From Breviolum minutum Mf 1.05b.01 (taxonomy: Eukaryota; Sar; Dinophyceae; Suessiales; Symbiodiniaceae): 64,000 bases of DNA. Made by a program: the position numbers and the translations under genes. Within the stretch, counting starts at the first letter, position 1; every line of letters begins with the position of its first letter. This document shows positions 47,782-59,642 of this stretch, piece by piece. The DNA lies in the NCBI GenBank assembly GCA_000507305.1, contig DF239230.1, positions 138,555 through 202,554 of the forward strand, given 5' to 3'. The notes under the pieces were generated by a model, which worked only from the letters and a program-made list of their open reading frames with translations, had not been told where the DNA came from and did no database searches.

Positions 47782-50700
47782 CTGAAGATGTAGCATTTCG
47801 GTTCTGGAACTGCAAAGGATGGGAATCCTGGCTTGGCTTTTGTAATCCAACGGCCGCTGAGGCGCACAGCCAGGCCGTGGCCTGACACGAGTTGTCATTG
47901 CTGCGACCAGGACGCGCTGCGGGACCCATGAATTTTGAGCCCCGGATGCTGCAAAGAAAAGCACCAAATTCTTGTTGCAAGCACCCCCTAGCCGAGCCTT
48001 CCTATTGAGTCGGCATCTTTGTGTTGTCACTTGACTACAAATATAACAACTCTTGGATGGAAGAAACTCTTGATCATTGATCTGATTCCATGAAAAAAAA
48101 TACCTCAAATGATTCTCAAATTGTCTTTCAACATGCCAACCAAAAAAATCTGTCTCATTACAAATAACTCCATCTCTTCCAAAAAAAGATACTTACTAAG
48201 AGTTATAAGTCAACACCTTTCCCATCCAACCCATCTTTTCCACACCTGAAGGAGCACTCGGTTGCCGTGGTGCCGCTGGAGCCGGCAGAGCAGGCATTGC
48301 TGGCATTGCTCTGGGAGCTGCCAGGATGGGACCTCCCGGCATCGGAGGTAAAGCCAGGAAGCGAAGGCGTTGGGCTCGCAGCTTCCCATTCTCCATCTGT
48401 TTCACCTCGAAACACCGATTCGAAGACAGATGGAACAAAAAAACCTGAGTTTGATTGAGGGGTGTGATTGTTTCATGATTTGTTGTTGTTGTTGTTGTTC
48501 TTCTTCTTCTTCTTCTTCTTCTTCTTCTTGTTGTTCTTGTCGTTGAATTTCTTTTGTTTGGATTTAAATTTGTTGTTTCCATTTTGAAATTTGCAAAGAA
48601 TGGCGGTTGGACATTTTTGGGCGTTGTTTTTTTGTCTGTGTGGAGAAAAGTCAGTGAAATGTTTTTGGGGATCGAAGTTTGAGAAATGGGAATCTCTTTT
48701 GTAGAAGGTAGTTTCTTCTGAAAATCCTCCTAGTCCCCAAAAAACGCCTCTTTTTTGTTTTCCCTGCCAAGTAGCTTCGAAATCCACTCGCCGATCAACC
48801 ACCTGTTTGTGGATGCAAGTGATCACATTGGATCCAGGATATGTATGACATCATAGTACATTGTACAACATTAGGTTCTATTTAGATGCCCATGACTGCC
48901 CCATTCCAAAACATCGCCATGAATCTCCAATCAAATCTGAATCCTACGACCTTCATCTGGCACCTTCCCATACCACCGGGTTTCAAACAGCAAGGCACCT
49001 GGTTGCGTGTTGGTTCAATTCCATCCAACTCAGGTGGTAACTCGCTCCTTCGCAGAAAGTTGTCTGGAGATCATTCATTTTTGTCTGAGTCTACCCATAG
49101 AATCCATGGGACGATTGTGTATTTACCTACATTGTTACATGAATGGTTGTCAATGTAGGTATAACTATACCATACATGGATGCTGTCAGATAGGTACATC
49201 TACCAATGCTCGATATTCCAACCTTTCTTGTTGTTGAATCATCTTAGCTAAAACACCTATTCTCCGACTATCGTAATACTAATTCAAACTTATGATCATG
49301 AATCCAACTTCTATTCCAACAGCACCCTAAGTTTACCAACCAAAAATCAACACCTACATTCACTCACATGTTTCTTCTTGATTTACTCCAACAATCTCCC
49401 AAAAAAATCTGCCAGAAATGGGTGAGGTTCCCTGAAGTTTTCCCCTTGACACTTTTGTTGACCCAACCAAAACGACTCATCCGCCTGAGATAAAAAATAT
49501 CTTCTGGCAAATCATCAGGAAGGATGAAGCCAAATCCCTGGCGAGAATTCCCATGCAAGTGTTCCCATTTGGATGGGAAAAATTGTTGAACATTGAAATC
49601 TCATTTTAAGGCTTAATAAGGTGAATTGTTAGACATCACAACTTTCAACAATTGTGAAACTCACATTCCATCTACTGAAATCGTTACCCATAAAAAGTCA
49701 TCCCTGGAGTCTCATCTTAATACTCAACATTCACCCGGGTCCACCTTCTTAGCATCGTAGGAACGCAAGGTGCCAGTATGAATGGCTTGCCTTCAAAATG
49801 AAAGGGTGCAACAAAAAACATCATGGGAATCTAAGAGTACCACCCCCTCCTTTCCATCATGGGAATCCCTCAAAATCCTCAAAATAAGGCGCCTTATTTG
49901 AGTTGAAATTGAGCCCTTGGCAATTGGGGGGGGGGTGTTAAAAAAACATAGATTTCATATGAGTTCATGATTTCCATGAAAATGTTGTTGATGTTTTTCT
50001 CGGATTCATCACCTCCACATGAACCACTTCTGAATCACCATGAGTTTTCATACAAGCCTAAAGTCATCTTTTTCAAGGTCGTCCAATGATCTGAGTCTTT
50101 GACCCTGATGGTGAAACACCTGGCTGTTGGGAAAGATCTGGGATGTTGAAGCTCAAAAGTTGGTTTCACCAGGTGATTTACCTGATGAAAACCCTCTAAA
50201 ACTAACATGGCAAGCTGGAACATCACCATTTGTACTAGGAGATACACCTTCAAATTGGTTGATGTGTTTCCATTGTCATGTTGCTTTCCGAGGGTTTTGA
50301 TCAATTAGAATCAATCTCAACTTCATCCAATTTTGAAGCCTATGCACCACTGATACCACTTGAGATCCCTGAAACCAAGATCCATAAGATGATCCATAAG
50401 ATGCCCCTTGGAAATCCTTGGCATTTGGGGAAGATGAGACTATTGACGGAAGAAATCCGGCTAACCACCTGGGATGTATAAAACCTTGTAAATGATGTTG
50501 AAAAACTGCCAACCTCAACTGGTGCAGGCCGTACTGCCAATGCGACGACTTATCACTCTTCCTTCATGAACAAAAACTCTTAAACTTCGATCTTGAAAAA
50601 AACAACTCATAATTTCACATCATCATTTTTTCTTGGTAGGTTTGAGATTCAACTAAACCCAACGATCTAATTTTGAAAAAAAACACCAACACCAACCCTC

Positions 50701-53424
50701 TCTGCACCCCTATCGATGCCTGGCCGCAGCGGAGCTCGTTCCGGACGGCCTCGCAAGTCACGGGAAGATCAAAGGAAACGTCATGAGAAACATCAACCTG
50801 AGTTTTGAAAAGGAACCTTCCGAATGATGAACCTCTGACTCACAAGAAATCAATTGATGTCAGTCATAACAGTCATAGGTGTTCACGATTGCGAATCAAA
50901 TTTCTCTCAGAAGGGACGGAAGAAACAGCCAATCCAGTGTTAGGATCACTTCCCGATGGAAGTTTGGAAGATCTATCAGCAATCCGTTTTGGGGCCACGT
51001 TCAACAAGGTGCCAGGACCCAACTACCCTCATGTTCTTTAAATGCTCCCACACAAAAAAAATCAGGACTTCTCACCGATCAAACCATCAAACTTGTTGAG
51101 ACCTCAAACTTAAAAAAAAACAGATTTCCCAAAGCCTCCAACCAACCAACTTTTTCACATATTTGTTTTTTTAGTTGAAGCTTTAAATTGTTTGGCCAGC
51201 CCGCCTGGTGGCAACATTGGCAACTTAGATGAAACTGCTTCAGCTCTTGGTTTTCCATCCAACTCCAAGAAGGTGAAGTTCACCTTGCTGCGACCGACCC
51301 AAAAAAATAGCATGGAATCCGATATCAGCCATTTCAGCAGTTTGATAAACTGTTGAACCAATTCAAAATATATAAAACTCGACTTTTTATGCAGTATAGA
51401 CATTCAAAGGCAAGATACATAAATAAAAATATAGTATTCAAAACAGAGTGAAAACGTAACTGAAACGAAAGACTGCGCGTTGTATGCCAACATCTTGATT
51501 TAACACAGTTCAACCACTACTCAAATATTCAAACACTGCCTTCTTATCCTTTTTCGCACTTGTTCACCATTCGTCATTTCCTCGTTTTTTCTTCCAAAAA
51601 AAAGAGCTGCAACATGTTGAAACTCTGTTTCACTGACTTTGCACTCCTGCAACTTCCACAAAACCGGGCTCAAACTGTTTCAAGTAGGAAGGCTCTGAAT
51701 CTGCCATGAGCTCTGCAGGCAATGTGATCACTCCTTTACGGATCTAGGTTGTAGGCCCCCCAAAACGAATCAAAACCTTTCGGAAAACCCGCAGCACCTC
51801 CATGCCTTTCAGCAGTCCAAGATCCAAATCCTGAAAAACATACCGGGTGGATGGAAAAGAAGTTGTTGAGTCCTTTTTCCAAAAATCTAAAAAGTATCAA
51901 AACTTAGCAACAAAAATAGCAAATATGGATGTAAGTAGTCACGATTTCAACTATACAAATCAATTGTCTATATCTAGATTGATATGTAAGATTGCTATGT
52001 ACATGTGCATGGTGTATTTGAGGCTCCTTTGCGATCAATATTTTTGAAGTATTAAAAATTATCCGCTTTTTTTTTCTGATCAAAACACCGCAACTGCGGT
52101 GATTTGCACCTGGAGCTCTGGTGGTAAAGCCACCTTCGGGAAGAAGACATCCTTGATGAAACGGCGCGTGTCCAAAAAAAAACCTCCTATGACTATCCGT
52201 GACCTGAACAAGAAATTCAGAAGAAAAAAAACATACTGCCAGTATCCTAGTCCTATTGACCACCAGAAATATCCAAAACATATCCGGAAGGCACAAGTAC
52301 TTTTTCGAGTTTTTGTCATGTTTGCTATTGCCAATTGAGCAAGAAAACTCGTGGAAAACTGTGACATGTAGAAGACTGTGCTTTTGTGTGCAGCAAAAAT
52401 GGTTTATATAGATGGTCATAAAAAATTGGGTCTTTTAGACCGATTCCTATCAATTCTCACAGGGCCTCATCTGATCATCTCACAGAAAATGTAATCTGTG
52501 AGTTTTCACGCCCAAGCTGAACTGGTACCAGACATGTTTCTAATCAAGCAGCTAGGATATTACCTGTACATTACATTCAACCAACAAGTTCCTTAGTCTT
52601 GATTCTCATATCCATTTCAAAACCTCTGTGGAGACCCATGCAGAAACAACTTCAAAAGGATCCCTTCCAAAGAAACTTCAAACAATCCCTTAAAGCCCTG
52701 AAACTTTACCAAAACAAAAACAACCGGAAATTCATCACCCGTGGGTTGGTACACATTGATCATGGCACCCGATTCCATCTCCCTCCCATGTTCGCCTTGG
52801 ATGAGACATTGGATTGGATAAACCTTAGGAGCAGGGTTTTTCACATCATGAACTGCCAGCTGCACAGCTTCCAGAAAAGGAAATGTCCAAGTCATTGAAG
52901 TTGAATCTGACAATTTGCTACCCAGGTGATTCAAATGTTGAATCCTTCGTTGGAGGTCACGGACCTAACTTTTTCAGGTGTCACTTAAGTATCCCAAAAA
53001 GGACACAAAGAATTGCCAGGTACGTGATATGTTGTGATATGAATTTTGGATAATCAAGTTCACATGTTCCCACTGTGACAGGAAAGTGGGTGATTTTGGC
53101 TGAAAATCTATTGAGTTCCGAAAAAATGGCCCGATTGAATCTCGGCAAAAAAGTCTTCAAAGTCTTCAGGTTAGGTGAGTCAAAAAAAAATGGCCCAAGA
53201 GAAGTCAATCTTCACATCAAAGTACCTTTTCAGGCATCGGCTTTTCCACTAGCCAGGTCAAATTTTCATATTCAGTGTGCTTTTTTCATGAACTTCACCT
53301 CATTTCAGTGGTTTTCTCACCAACGAGGTCAAATTTTCATGAACTTCACCGTGAACTTCTGAGTCCGAGCCCCTTACCCATAGCCTTTCTGCGCAAAGAA
53401 GCTTACAATTCGACCGGACGCCGC
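47782..53424 (-). CDS. Cold-shock-domain gene(s), at least two domains
   Basis: Exons in order: 53378-53424 (SGRIVSFFAQKGYG, first strand of a CSD, donor GTAAGG inside the RNP-1 motif); 52110-52203 (DTRRFIKDVFFPKVALPPEL, RNP-2); about 51176-51283 (VNFTFLELDGKPRAEAVSSK, closing strand), in phase with the previous exon; linkers near 50880-51010 and 50360-50455 (SPNAKDFQGASYGSSYGSWF); about 49470-49537 (GFGFILPDDLPEDIFYLRR, RNP-1 and RNP-2 of a second domain); 48197-48405 (VKQMENGKLRAQRL, then an Ala/Pro-rich linker, then GWMGKVLTYN as the first strand of a possible third domain); 47782-47948 (Ser/Asn/Gln-rich linker), in phase. Some of these could belong to two neighbouring genes, as a plausible terminal exon sits near 50050 (RLRSLDDLEKDDFRLV, stop). 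Multi-CSD proteins joined by low-complexity linkers are typical RNA-binding scaffolds. Confidence 0.6.
48480..48540. repeat. (TTG)n(TTC)n tract
   Basis: Produces spurious Arg- and Thr-rich frames on the minus strand. Confidence 0.9.
49110..49185. repeat. Hairpin element family D
   Basis: TGTGTATTTACCTACATTG ... CAATGTAGGTATAACTATAC, CATGGATG at the right. Confidence 0.65.
50195..50295. repeat. MITE family C-like copy
   Basis: AAACTAACATGGCAAGCTGG at the left, CATTGTCATGTTGCTTTCC at the right, similar in layout to the 33.66 kb copy. Confidence 0.5.
50436..50530. mobile_element. Inverted-repeat element family E
   Basis: TATTGACGGAAGAAATCCGGC and AACTGGTGCAGGC, inner TATAAAACCTTGTAAATGAT. On the gene strand one terminus (TTTCTTCCGTCAATAG) ends directly at the candidate CSD linker exon, acting as its 3' splice site. 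Confidence 0.6.
52617..52900 (-). CDS. Candidate exon, open on both strands
   Basis: The minus strand is open for about 100 codons (contains EAVQLAVHDVKNPAPKVYPI and GDEFPVVFVLVKFQGFKGLF) to a stop at 52617. The plus strand is open across the same stretch (KQSLKALKLYQNKNNRKFIT). Protein-like composition favours the minus strand, which also suits its neighbours. No family recognised. It may be an intron of the CSD gene with a chance frame. Confidence 0.3.
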
Positions 53425-53458
53425 CTACGTCCAGGCGAATCGACTGAAAGGGAGTCCT

Positions 53459-53552
53459 ACCGTTACCCTAACGAGCCTATATCGCAGGTTGGGAAAAGGA
53501 GACTCATCTTCAAAAATGCCTTGGTAGGGGATATGTTACTTAGCAGGAGGGT
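53459..53552. repeat. MITE family B copy
   Basis: TACCCTAACGAGCCTATATC ... GATATGTTACTTAGCAGGAG/GGTA, inner GGAAAAGGAGACTCATCTTC. Confidence 0.6.
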
Positions 53553-54593
53553 AATGGTCATACCAAAATTCAATCAATTTGTTGAAGCTTAGTGGTTTAG
53601 TATGGTTTTCTCATAGGGAATTCCTATTTTCCAAGGCGATTTCTACTAGCAAAACACCACCTTAGCAACTGTCCCATGCTCCCACCTGTCCACTGCCTGA
53701 ACTGCGTGCTTGCTTTGCCGGACGCCTAATGGGGTGATTCAACGGCCCGGACGCTGCAGTCTGGTTCATTGACAGTGATTCTCTTGTGGATGCAAATGAA
53801 ACACATGAATGAACACAAGCACATGGGTATACTGTCGGTATATTCGTATCATAAAAATCTATGAAGATACATACATGTGTATCAGGTATATATATATATA
53901 TATGTTATTTTTGGTTTTTTTCTCGAGTATGATTGGTTTGGTGTATGGGTTTTCCAAGGCTTTTATCAAAAAGTACATTGTACATCCACCCAGCACATTT
54001 CAAAACATCGTAGTTAGTTCAGGCCCCTTGATGAAGTTAGAAAGGAGTTGAAACTAAAGTGCCATTCAGTAACGAAAAGCGCATGCTTTCATTCCCGGCT
54101 CAATATGAAGTTACAGGCATTTCATTTCACTAGAATTTTCATGAGTTTCAAGATGATGTTCCTAAATTGTGCCCGAAGATCCACTTAGGAAGCTCCTTAG
54201 CTCCCTATTCTGAAGTTGTCCTCAGCCTTTTCTCGTGGGGATTTTGTTTTTTTTGGGTGGGGGGTGGGGCATCACCTAATTTCAATAAAACCTCCCGTAT
54301 TTTTTGAAACAAACAAATACGGCATACAGCTGGCGATTTCCATGATTTGGGATGCCATCAAACCTCAACCCAAGAGACCCCAAATCTTCTGGAGGCGCTT
54401 CACGTTTCATCACCTGACAAACTGCTGACATGCTTCAGGCTGCACTTTTTTGGGGGGGTATCGGATACGGCCTACAAACACAAATTACCAAAATCGTTGC
54501 AGGTTGCAGATGTTGATTTCAATTCTTTTAAAAACAAATAAGCACAACACACAAAAACCGCATAAGATGTTTGTGTGCATATATTTTTTCCGC

Positions 54594-56175
54594 CTATATG
54601 GGACTCTCCAACCCGGTATCATTAGGCAAGGCTTTCCTGCTTTCCCATCTTCGACCCCATTGGAATGAATCCTCCAAACTTGGCAAATTACAACCGCCCA
54701 CCTCTTTTGGGGCAAAGTACAGGGCAAACAGCCGGCTTTTTTGGACAAAAACGTTTGACCTAAAAGAGTTTGAGTGATTCTAATTTCTCTAATATATTCC
54801 AAAATCGTTCTATACATGTCATATACTATATATGTTCTTTTCTGGTGTTTTTTTGCAAAAAATGAGACTTGTGAAAGGTTGAAATGCTTTGCTGAAAAAT
54901 ACAAACAAAAAACTAGAAAATGGTCTAATCTGATGTTGCAAGACTCTTGGAAGTATCATCCCTGCAAGTCTTTTTTGGACGTTTCAACGCACGGGCTGAA
55001 AAAATGATGGCCTTTTTTCATCTTTGATCCCATCCGCTGCGGAAAAAAGCCAAGTTGATGGAAGCTTTTGCAAAGGAAAAGGAGGTTCAATCCATCCCTT
55101 CAGAGAATCTGGAACACTTTCTCAACTCGGAAATCAAAAAAAAAACATCCTCCTGGCGCGCTCCTGTTTCTCCGTACGAGTACCGCATGAACGAAGACGT
55201 CTGTTGTTCAGGTCTGTTTGGATGAAAAAATGTTTCGTCTTATCATCTTGAATCAAGTTACAAGTTGGAAACAAAAACAAACCCAGCCATGTGTTGTTCA
55301 TATGTTTACATTCTGCATACATTCGGCAGTGAAGTCCATGTGCCCTTGAAATCCCCTTCGCCCAGGGAAATCCGCAGCTGCTCATCGTAAGACTTTACGT
55401 CGGAGCCTGCAACATTGGAATCCAACAGCCCAACAGCCAAAACGTCGGGTTGTTCGTGGTTTAGAGCCCAAAATTTCCTGGGAGGCTCCTACTGTATATA
55501 ATGGTTTCTTGTAAACTGAAGCAAACATGTCCTTTCTTGTCATTCTCTTGAGATGAGGAAAAAACCTCACCCATTGTTCTTTCCGTTTCTGTGGCACAGA
55601 TTCTTCAAAACATTGCAGCTTCAAGACATTGCAGATGTTCCCTGTTCCAACACCATCATTGTTGCAATTCTGCGCTGATCTTTCTAAGTGTCTTAACTTA
55701 TAATATAGTTCTTCCTTACGGATTCCTTGCATCAACAGATCCGCCTGAACTCAACAACCTCCTTGAATGCTGCATCTGAGTGGTTCCCTCCTGGCACCTG
55801 ACAGTTGAAGAACCATCATACTAAGCCCCGATTTTCGGGTCCCCCGATTTTGGAAATGCATCACAAAACCTGGAGGATGATCGGATGGCGTCCAACAACC
55901 ACCAAAAGATGTACAAAATCTTGGAACAAATACCATTTTTGGCAGCTCACAATCTCATCAAAGCGGTGCCGATGAAATTCCATTTCAGCCAACAGAAATC
56001 CATCAATCGGAATTTTTGTCCAATCTCATGTCATACAAATCCAAAGCAATGGTATTCACCGACACCAAAAAATATTCACAGCCTTCTCCACAGCCTTCAA
56101 TTCTTGTAGTTTCTTGACGGCTTTCTTCTTTTTCCTGGCACCAAATCAGTGCAACATTCCCTCGTCCTTCTGCTG
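54594..56175 (-). CDS. Multi-exon gene of unknown function
   Basis: Exon candidates on the minus strand downstream of the phosphatase stop: 56008-56175 (after TTTCAG; NVALIWCQEKEESRQETTRI, or in another frame a Lys-rich helix KKKKAVKKLQELKAVEKAVN); about 55733-55797 (after CTGTCAG; VPGGNHSDAAFKEVVEFRRI); about 55314-55406 (after TTGCAG; YDEQLRISLGEGDFKGTWTS); about 55145-55200 (RYSYGETGARQED, or in another frame TDVFVHAVLVRR, which would be CSD-like); and 54594-54759 (after TTTTAG; SRLFALYFAPKEVGGCNLPS, stop TAG). A 117-codon open frame also covers 55382-55735. The exons look genuine, but joins were not verified and no family is sure. Confidence 0.4.
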
Positions 56176-56233
56176 AAACAAAAGACTGTTTGAGTTCGGG
56201 TCATGCTAGGACAACTAGTTCGCAGGTTTCTTT

Positions 56234-58980
56234 TCAGTCACTTCCTTCTGCATTGATATGGATATACATCGTTTCCCCACATTTGGGGGAGGTAACTTTG
56301 ACACGGTCTGTCCCGATTGTACAAACCTGTCACTGTGCGACAAACAACGAATTCAACGTGGCGATGTCAGGTGCCTACTATTGAGGCAAGTGGGACTTGC
56401 ATTTTGCAATGCCCCAGACCTGACCCCCGTTGTCATGCTGTACCATTGCTACTTGGTACTGCTGAGCCACGATGACCTAAGGCTTTGGCATAAGACCCCA
56501 GAACTTGGGCTCGAACAGACATGCAGGATGGACGCTCATAACTTTGTTCCTCATCATCTGCAATAGGTCGTACCAACAACACAGCACCATCATTACAATG
56601 CCCTTCATAATCCCTGGCAGAGAAGACCCGGATCAATTTTTCATCATGCATCAAATCAAAACCAAGGCCATATTTCTTGGATTGATGGCTTCGCACGACC
56701 ATGGCCAGTCCATTTCGTGCACAAAAAGTCTTAGTGATATCCCATCCAAACAATACGGCCGTGGTATTTCTAGGACTTTCATGAACTCCAAACACTGGAC
56801 CCGACTCTTCATCGGAGCGTTGTTCCAGGTCGTCCTGGTGTCAGAGGTGTATTTTAACAACAACGAAAACCATATGAAAAACCCACTGTATTCGCTGTAA
56901 ACCTTTATTTATTTCTTTGGGGCCTTTTGCATGTTGTGTTTCCTTCTCAAAATCTTGTTTTTGTTGTGTTGTCAAACACATGCTTTTTAACAACAAAAAA
57001 ACCGGTGCATGGCATTGGAATCCGTCAATGCCATATTAGTTTCGCGGCCTCAATGGGATCGGACCAAAGGATGTTATGCACCCAGCGTAACTTGGAGCAT
57101 CCCAACTCGTTCCCAGATAGGGGACGTCGCACCACACGTAAATCATTCAGGTCCCAACGACCATCTCCCACACCACCATGAACACAAAGGATTTGACCAC
57201 CCACCAAACAGGCCAAGGGTAACTGATCGAAAGCATTCCTGTAAATTGGGAATTTCTTGAAAAGTCGTTTTTGGTGAATGGTGAGAGGCGGATATACGAA
57301 AAGAGTGGGAGAATCATATAGGCTAGATATACGAAAAGAAGTGACTGGATATGATGCCTGTTCCAATCATCTAATTGCTATATACTGTAAAACACTAAAA
57401 GAAAACATTTCACCGTTTCATGCCAAGAAACTGCAGAAGATCATAGGTCTTTGGAGCAAAATTTTCTCCAAGGCGTTCTTGACATTCTTCAAAGAAACCA
57501 TATCTTCCATTCCTAGTTGCTGGTTTCATCACCCCATTTCAGAAAAATATGCGTCAAATTGGATAAAATTCCCCCAATGTTTCGGGGTGACAATAAAATT
57601 TATATTCAACCACCACCTAGATTCATTGTTCTGTCTTCATGGTTTCCTCGCACCAACCAAACCCTGTTCGGCATGGAGACTTTCAAGGCCAGCAATAGAC
57701 CAATCACTTCTAAGGAATGAGCTCCTCGATCAACAAAGTCACCATTGAAGACGTAGTTCATCTCCTCAAAAATTGGAGGATGGACCACAAAAGCAGGGAA
57801 AAAATGAGCGAAAAAAATAACTATATATTTCTGACAATTTCGAATCAAAAGAAAAAACTAATCGGTAAGATATCTCAAAGTGACAAAACTTTAATTCAAC
57901 CAAAAAAAAACGAATATTGTGTTGCAAATATTCTTCAAATCATCACCTAGTCTCACAATCAGCAGTATCTTCCTTGCTCCCTGGAAAGCCAAAGGCTGCA
58001 AAAAGCAATAACAAATCTCGAAGTTGTCCATGAATATCCCCAAAGATTCGACATGGTACTTTTGCCTCGGCCAAAACTGGTTGACTTGCAAGCAACTTGG
58101 CACCAGCTTTGGCCAAGATCATCAGTGTATCAATGTATTCAGAGGTGAAAAGCTCTGCTAAAGCACCCCCTTCAGTACGCCAGTCGGAATGGTACATATC
58201 CTCTGTTTCTTCTACGACATATGCAGTCAAGCTGGCCGCCGCAGTGACAACCCGACGAGCTCGCCCCTCAATACGCCGCCATACGCGACTGTTCTGTTCG
58301 AAGCGTGCTTGCTGAGCACGGATGACATACATACTGCTCATTGTCGTTAAGGTCAACACTCGTGAGAAGATCAACTTACCAGAGATGACCCCCCACTTCG
58401 TGATGATCTCCACTTGATTTCGAGCTGCAGTTTTAGGTGTCAATGCACTAAGCTTTTCTGGAGGTGCCCGTGGTGTAGGAGGTCCATTTGCACCAGGTCG
58501 ATGGTGTCTAACCTCTTCCATCACAAGGCAAACTTCTGCTTTTTTGGACAACGGATCATAGAAATCAAACTCTGCTTCCATCACAACCGGATTCTCTTGT
58601 CCTTTCTCCGAGATTTCAGAGTCAAGATCTGCATGTTCAGTCAAATGAGGTGTCTTCGGCGTCTTCGGTGTCTTGGGTGTTCTGGAGGTCATTGACTTAG
58701 GTGTTGTATTCTTCGAATTTTGTGGTGACATCTCACGCAAGGACTTGCTGGGAATGATAGGTGGCAAAGACAAAGCCTCAATCTCATCCGAAAAAATGGG
58801 CACGACTGGTTCATCTCCAAGAAAGTTCCCTGCATCTGTTGCATCGCAACATCTTTGGCAAGGAGCAGCTCCCATTCGTCCCGTCAAGGACGCTGCTCCA
58901 TAGGTTGTCAGGTAATGCAGATACGCACCCCTATTTGAGCTGTGTTCAAATGTACGCCCAAACGAGCTGTAGATGTGGAT
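56234..58980 (-). CDS. PPP-family Ser/Thr protein phosphatase (PP5/PPEF-like catalytic domain)
   Basis: Six exons. 57955 to about 58980: low-complexity, Thr/Pro-rich head ([11 protein letters not shown]), a helical region, then [12 protein letters not shown], metal motif 1. 57625-57764: [20 protein letters not shown] and [10 protein letters not shown], motifs 2 and 3. 57458-57512: [17 protein letters not shown]. 57049-57255: [18 protein letters not shown] and ILWSDP. 56574-56804: [15 protein letters not shown] and [11 protein letters not shown]. 56234-56326: closing strands [15 protein letters not shown], then TGA. The metal ligands (GDxHG, GDxVDRG, GNHE, HGG, SH) are all present, so the enzyme should be active. 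Exon borders keep phase with donors GA, GA, GC, GC and GT in my model. The frame is open upstream of the first Met ([20 protein letters not shown]), so the N terminus probably continues into another exon. The substrate is unknown. The first intron may be a worn family A element. Confidence 0.88.
57513..57620. mobile_element. Introner-like family A element forming a phosphatase intron
   Basis: On the plus strand it reads CTAGTTGCTGGTTTCATC ... TATATTCAACCACCACCTAG. ATTC at 57509-57512 and 57621-57624 is the target duplication (GAAT on the gene strand). On the gene strand, exon ...ACAAT is followed by GAATCTAGG ... CAACTAG and then GAATGGAAG. Removing GAAT plus the element restores [16 protein letters not shown] in frame, so the element and one duplication copy are exactly the intron, with a GA donor and AG acceptor. 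Confidence 0.85.
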
Positions 58981-59319
58981 AATATGATGGTATGTACATT
59001 GTGATATGTCCTATATATAGTGACTAGTGATGATTCAAAGTGACCTTTTGGTCCCTTAGTTGGAGGTCACTTAACCATCCCCAAAAAGGCTACCAGCAGA
59101 CTTGCCAGGTACGTGATATATTGTGATATGACCTTTGGATCATCAAGTTCACATGTTCCCACTGTGACGGATCCGACCTTTGAAGCTGAAACTCCGGGAG
59201 TCCATCAAATGGCTGTGTTTTGAAAACATAGGCTCATCCTGTTCTATCCGTTTCGATCCTTTTTCATCCTTTTTTCCCATGTTTCACACAATTTGATTTT
59301 GTTTTTGCAATGTTATAAT

Positions 59320-59333
59320 GTTGATGTTGTTGA

Positions 59334-59412
<79 letters not shown>
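59320..59412. repeat. (GTT)n microsatellite
   Basis: About 28 GTT units. The poly-Gln or poly-Leu frames across it are not treated as a gene; it lies just downstream of an ankyrin exon on the minus strand. Confidence 0.95.
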
Positions 59413-59413
<1 letters not shown>

Positions 59414-59489
59414 CCCCTTCAAATTGAACAACGGAGTGAATGTCGCATGGGTTTTTGGGTATCCAAGCACCCACGGACTTCGATTCAAA

Positions 59490-59602
59490 AACAAACTGGT
59501 CAAAGACGGCCTTTCAAGTGCCATGTGAAGAGGCGTTGCAAAGTGATGGTCCGGACCACTTTCGATATTGATATCGGCCTAGCACACGGGAAAACACACA
59601 CC

Positions 59603-59642
<40 letters not shown>

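Noticed and set aside
48473..48826. Lys/Asn- and Arg/Thr-rich frames
   Set aside because: Caused by the (TTG)n(TTC)n tract at 48480-48540; only the exon from 48405 downwards was kept.
59264..59524. Poly-Gln protein frame, and poly-Leu on the other strand
   Set aside because: Generated by (GTT)n. Only the upstream ankyrin-like part (to about 59490) was kept.
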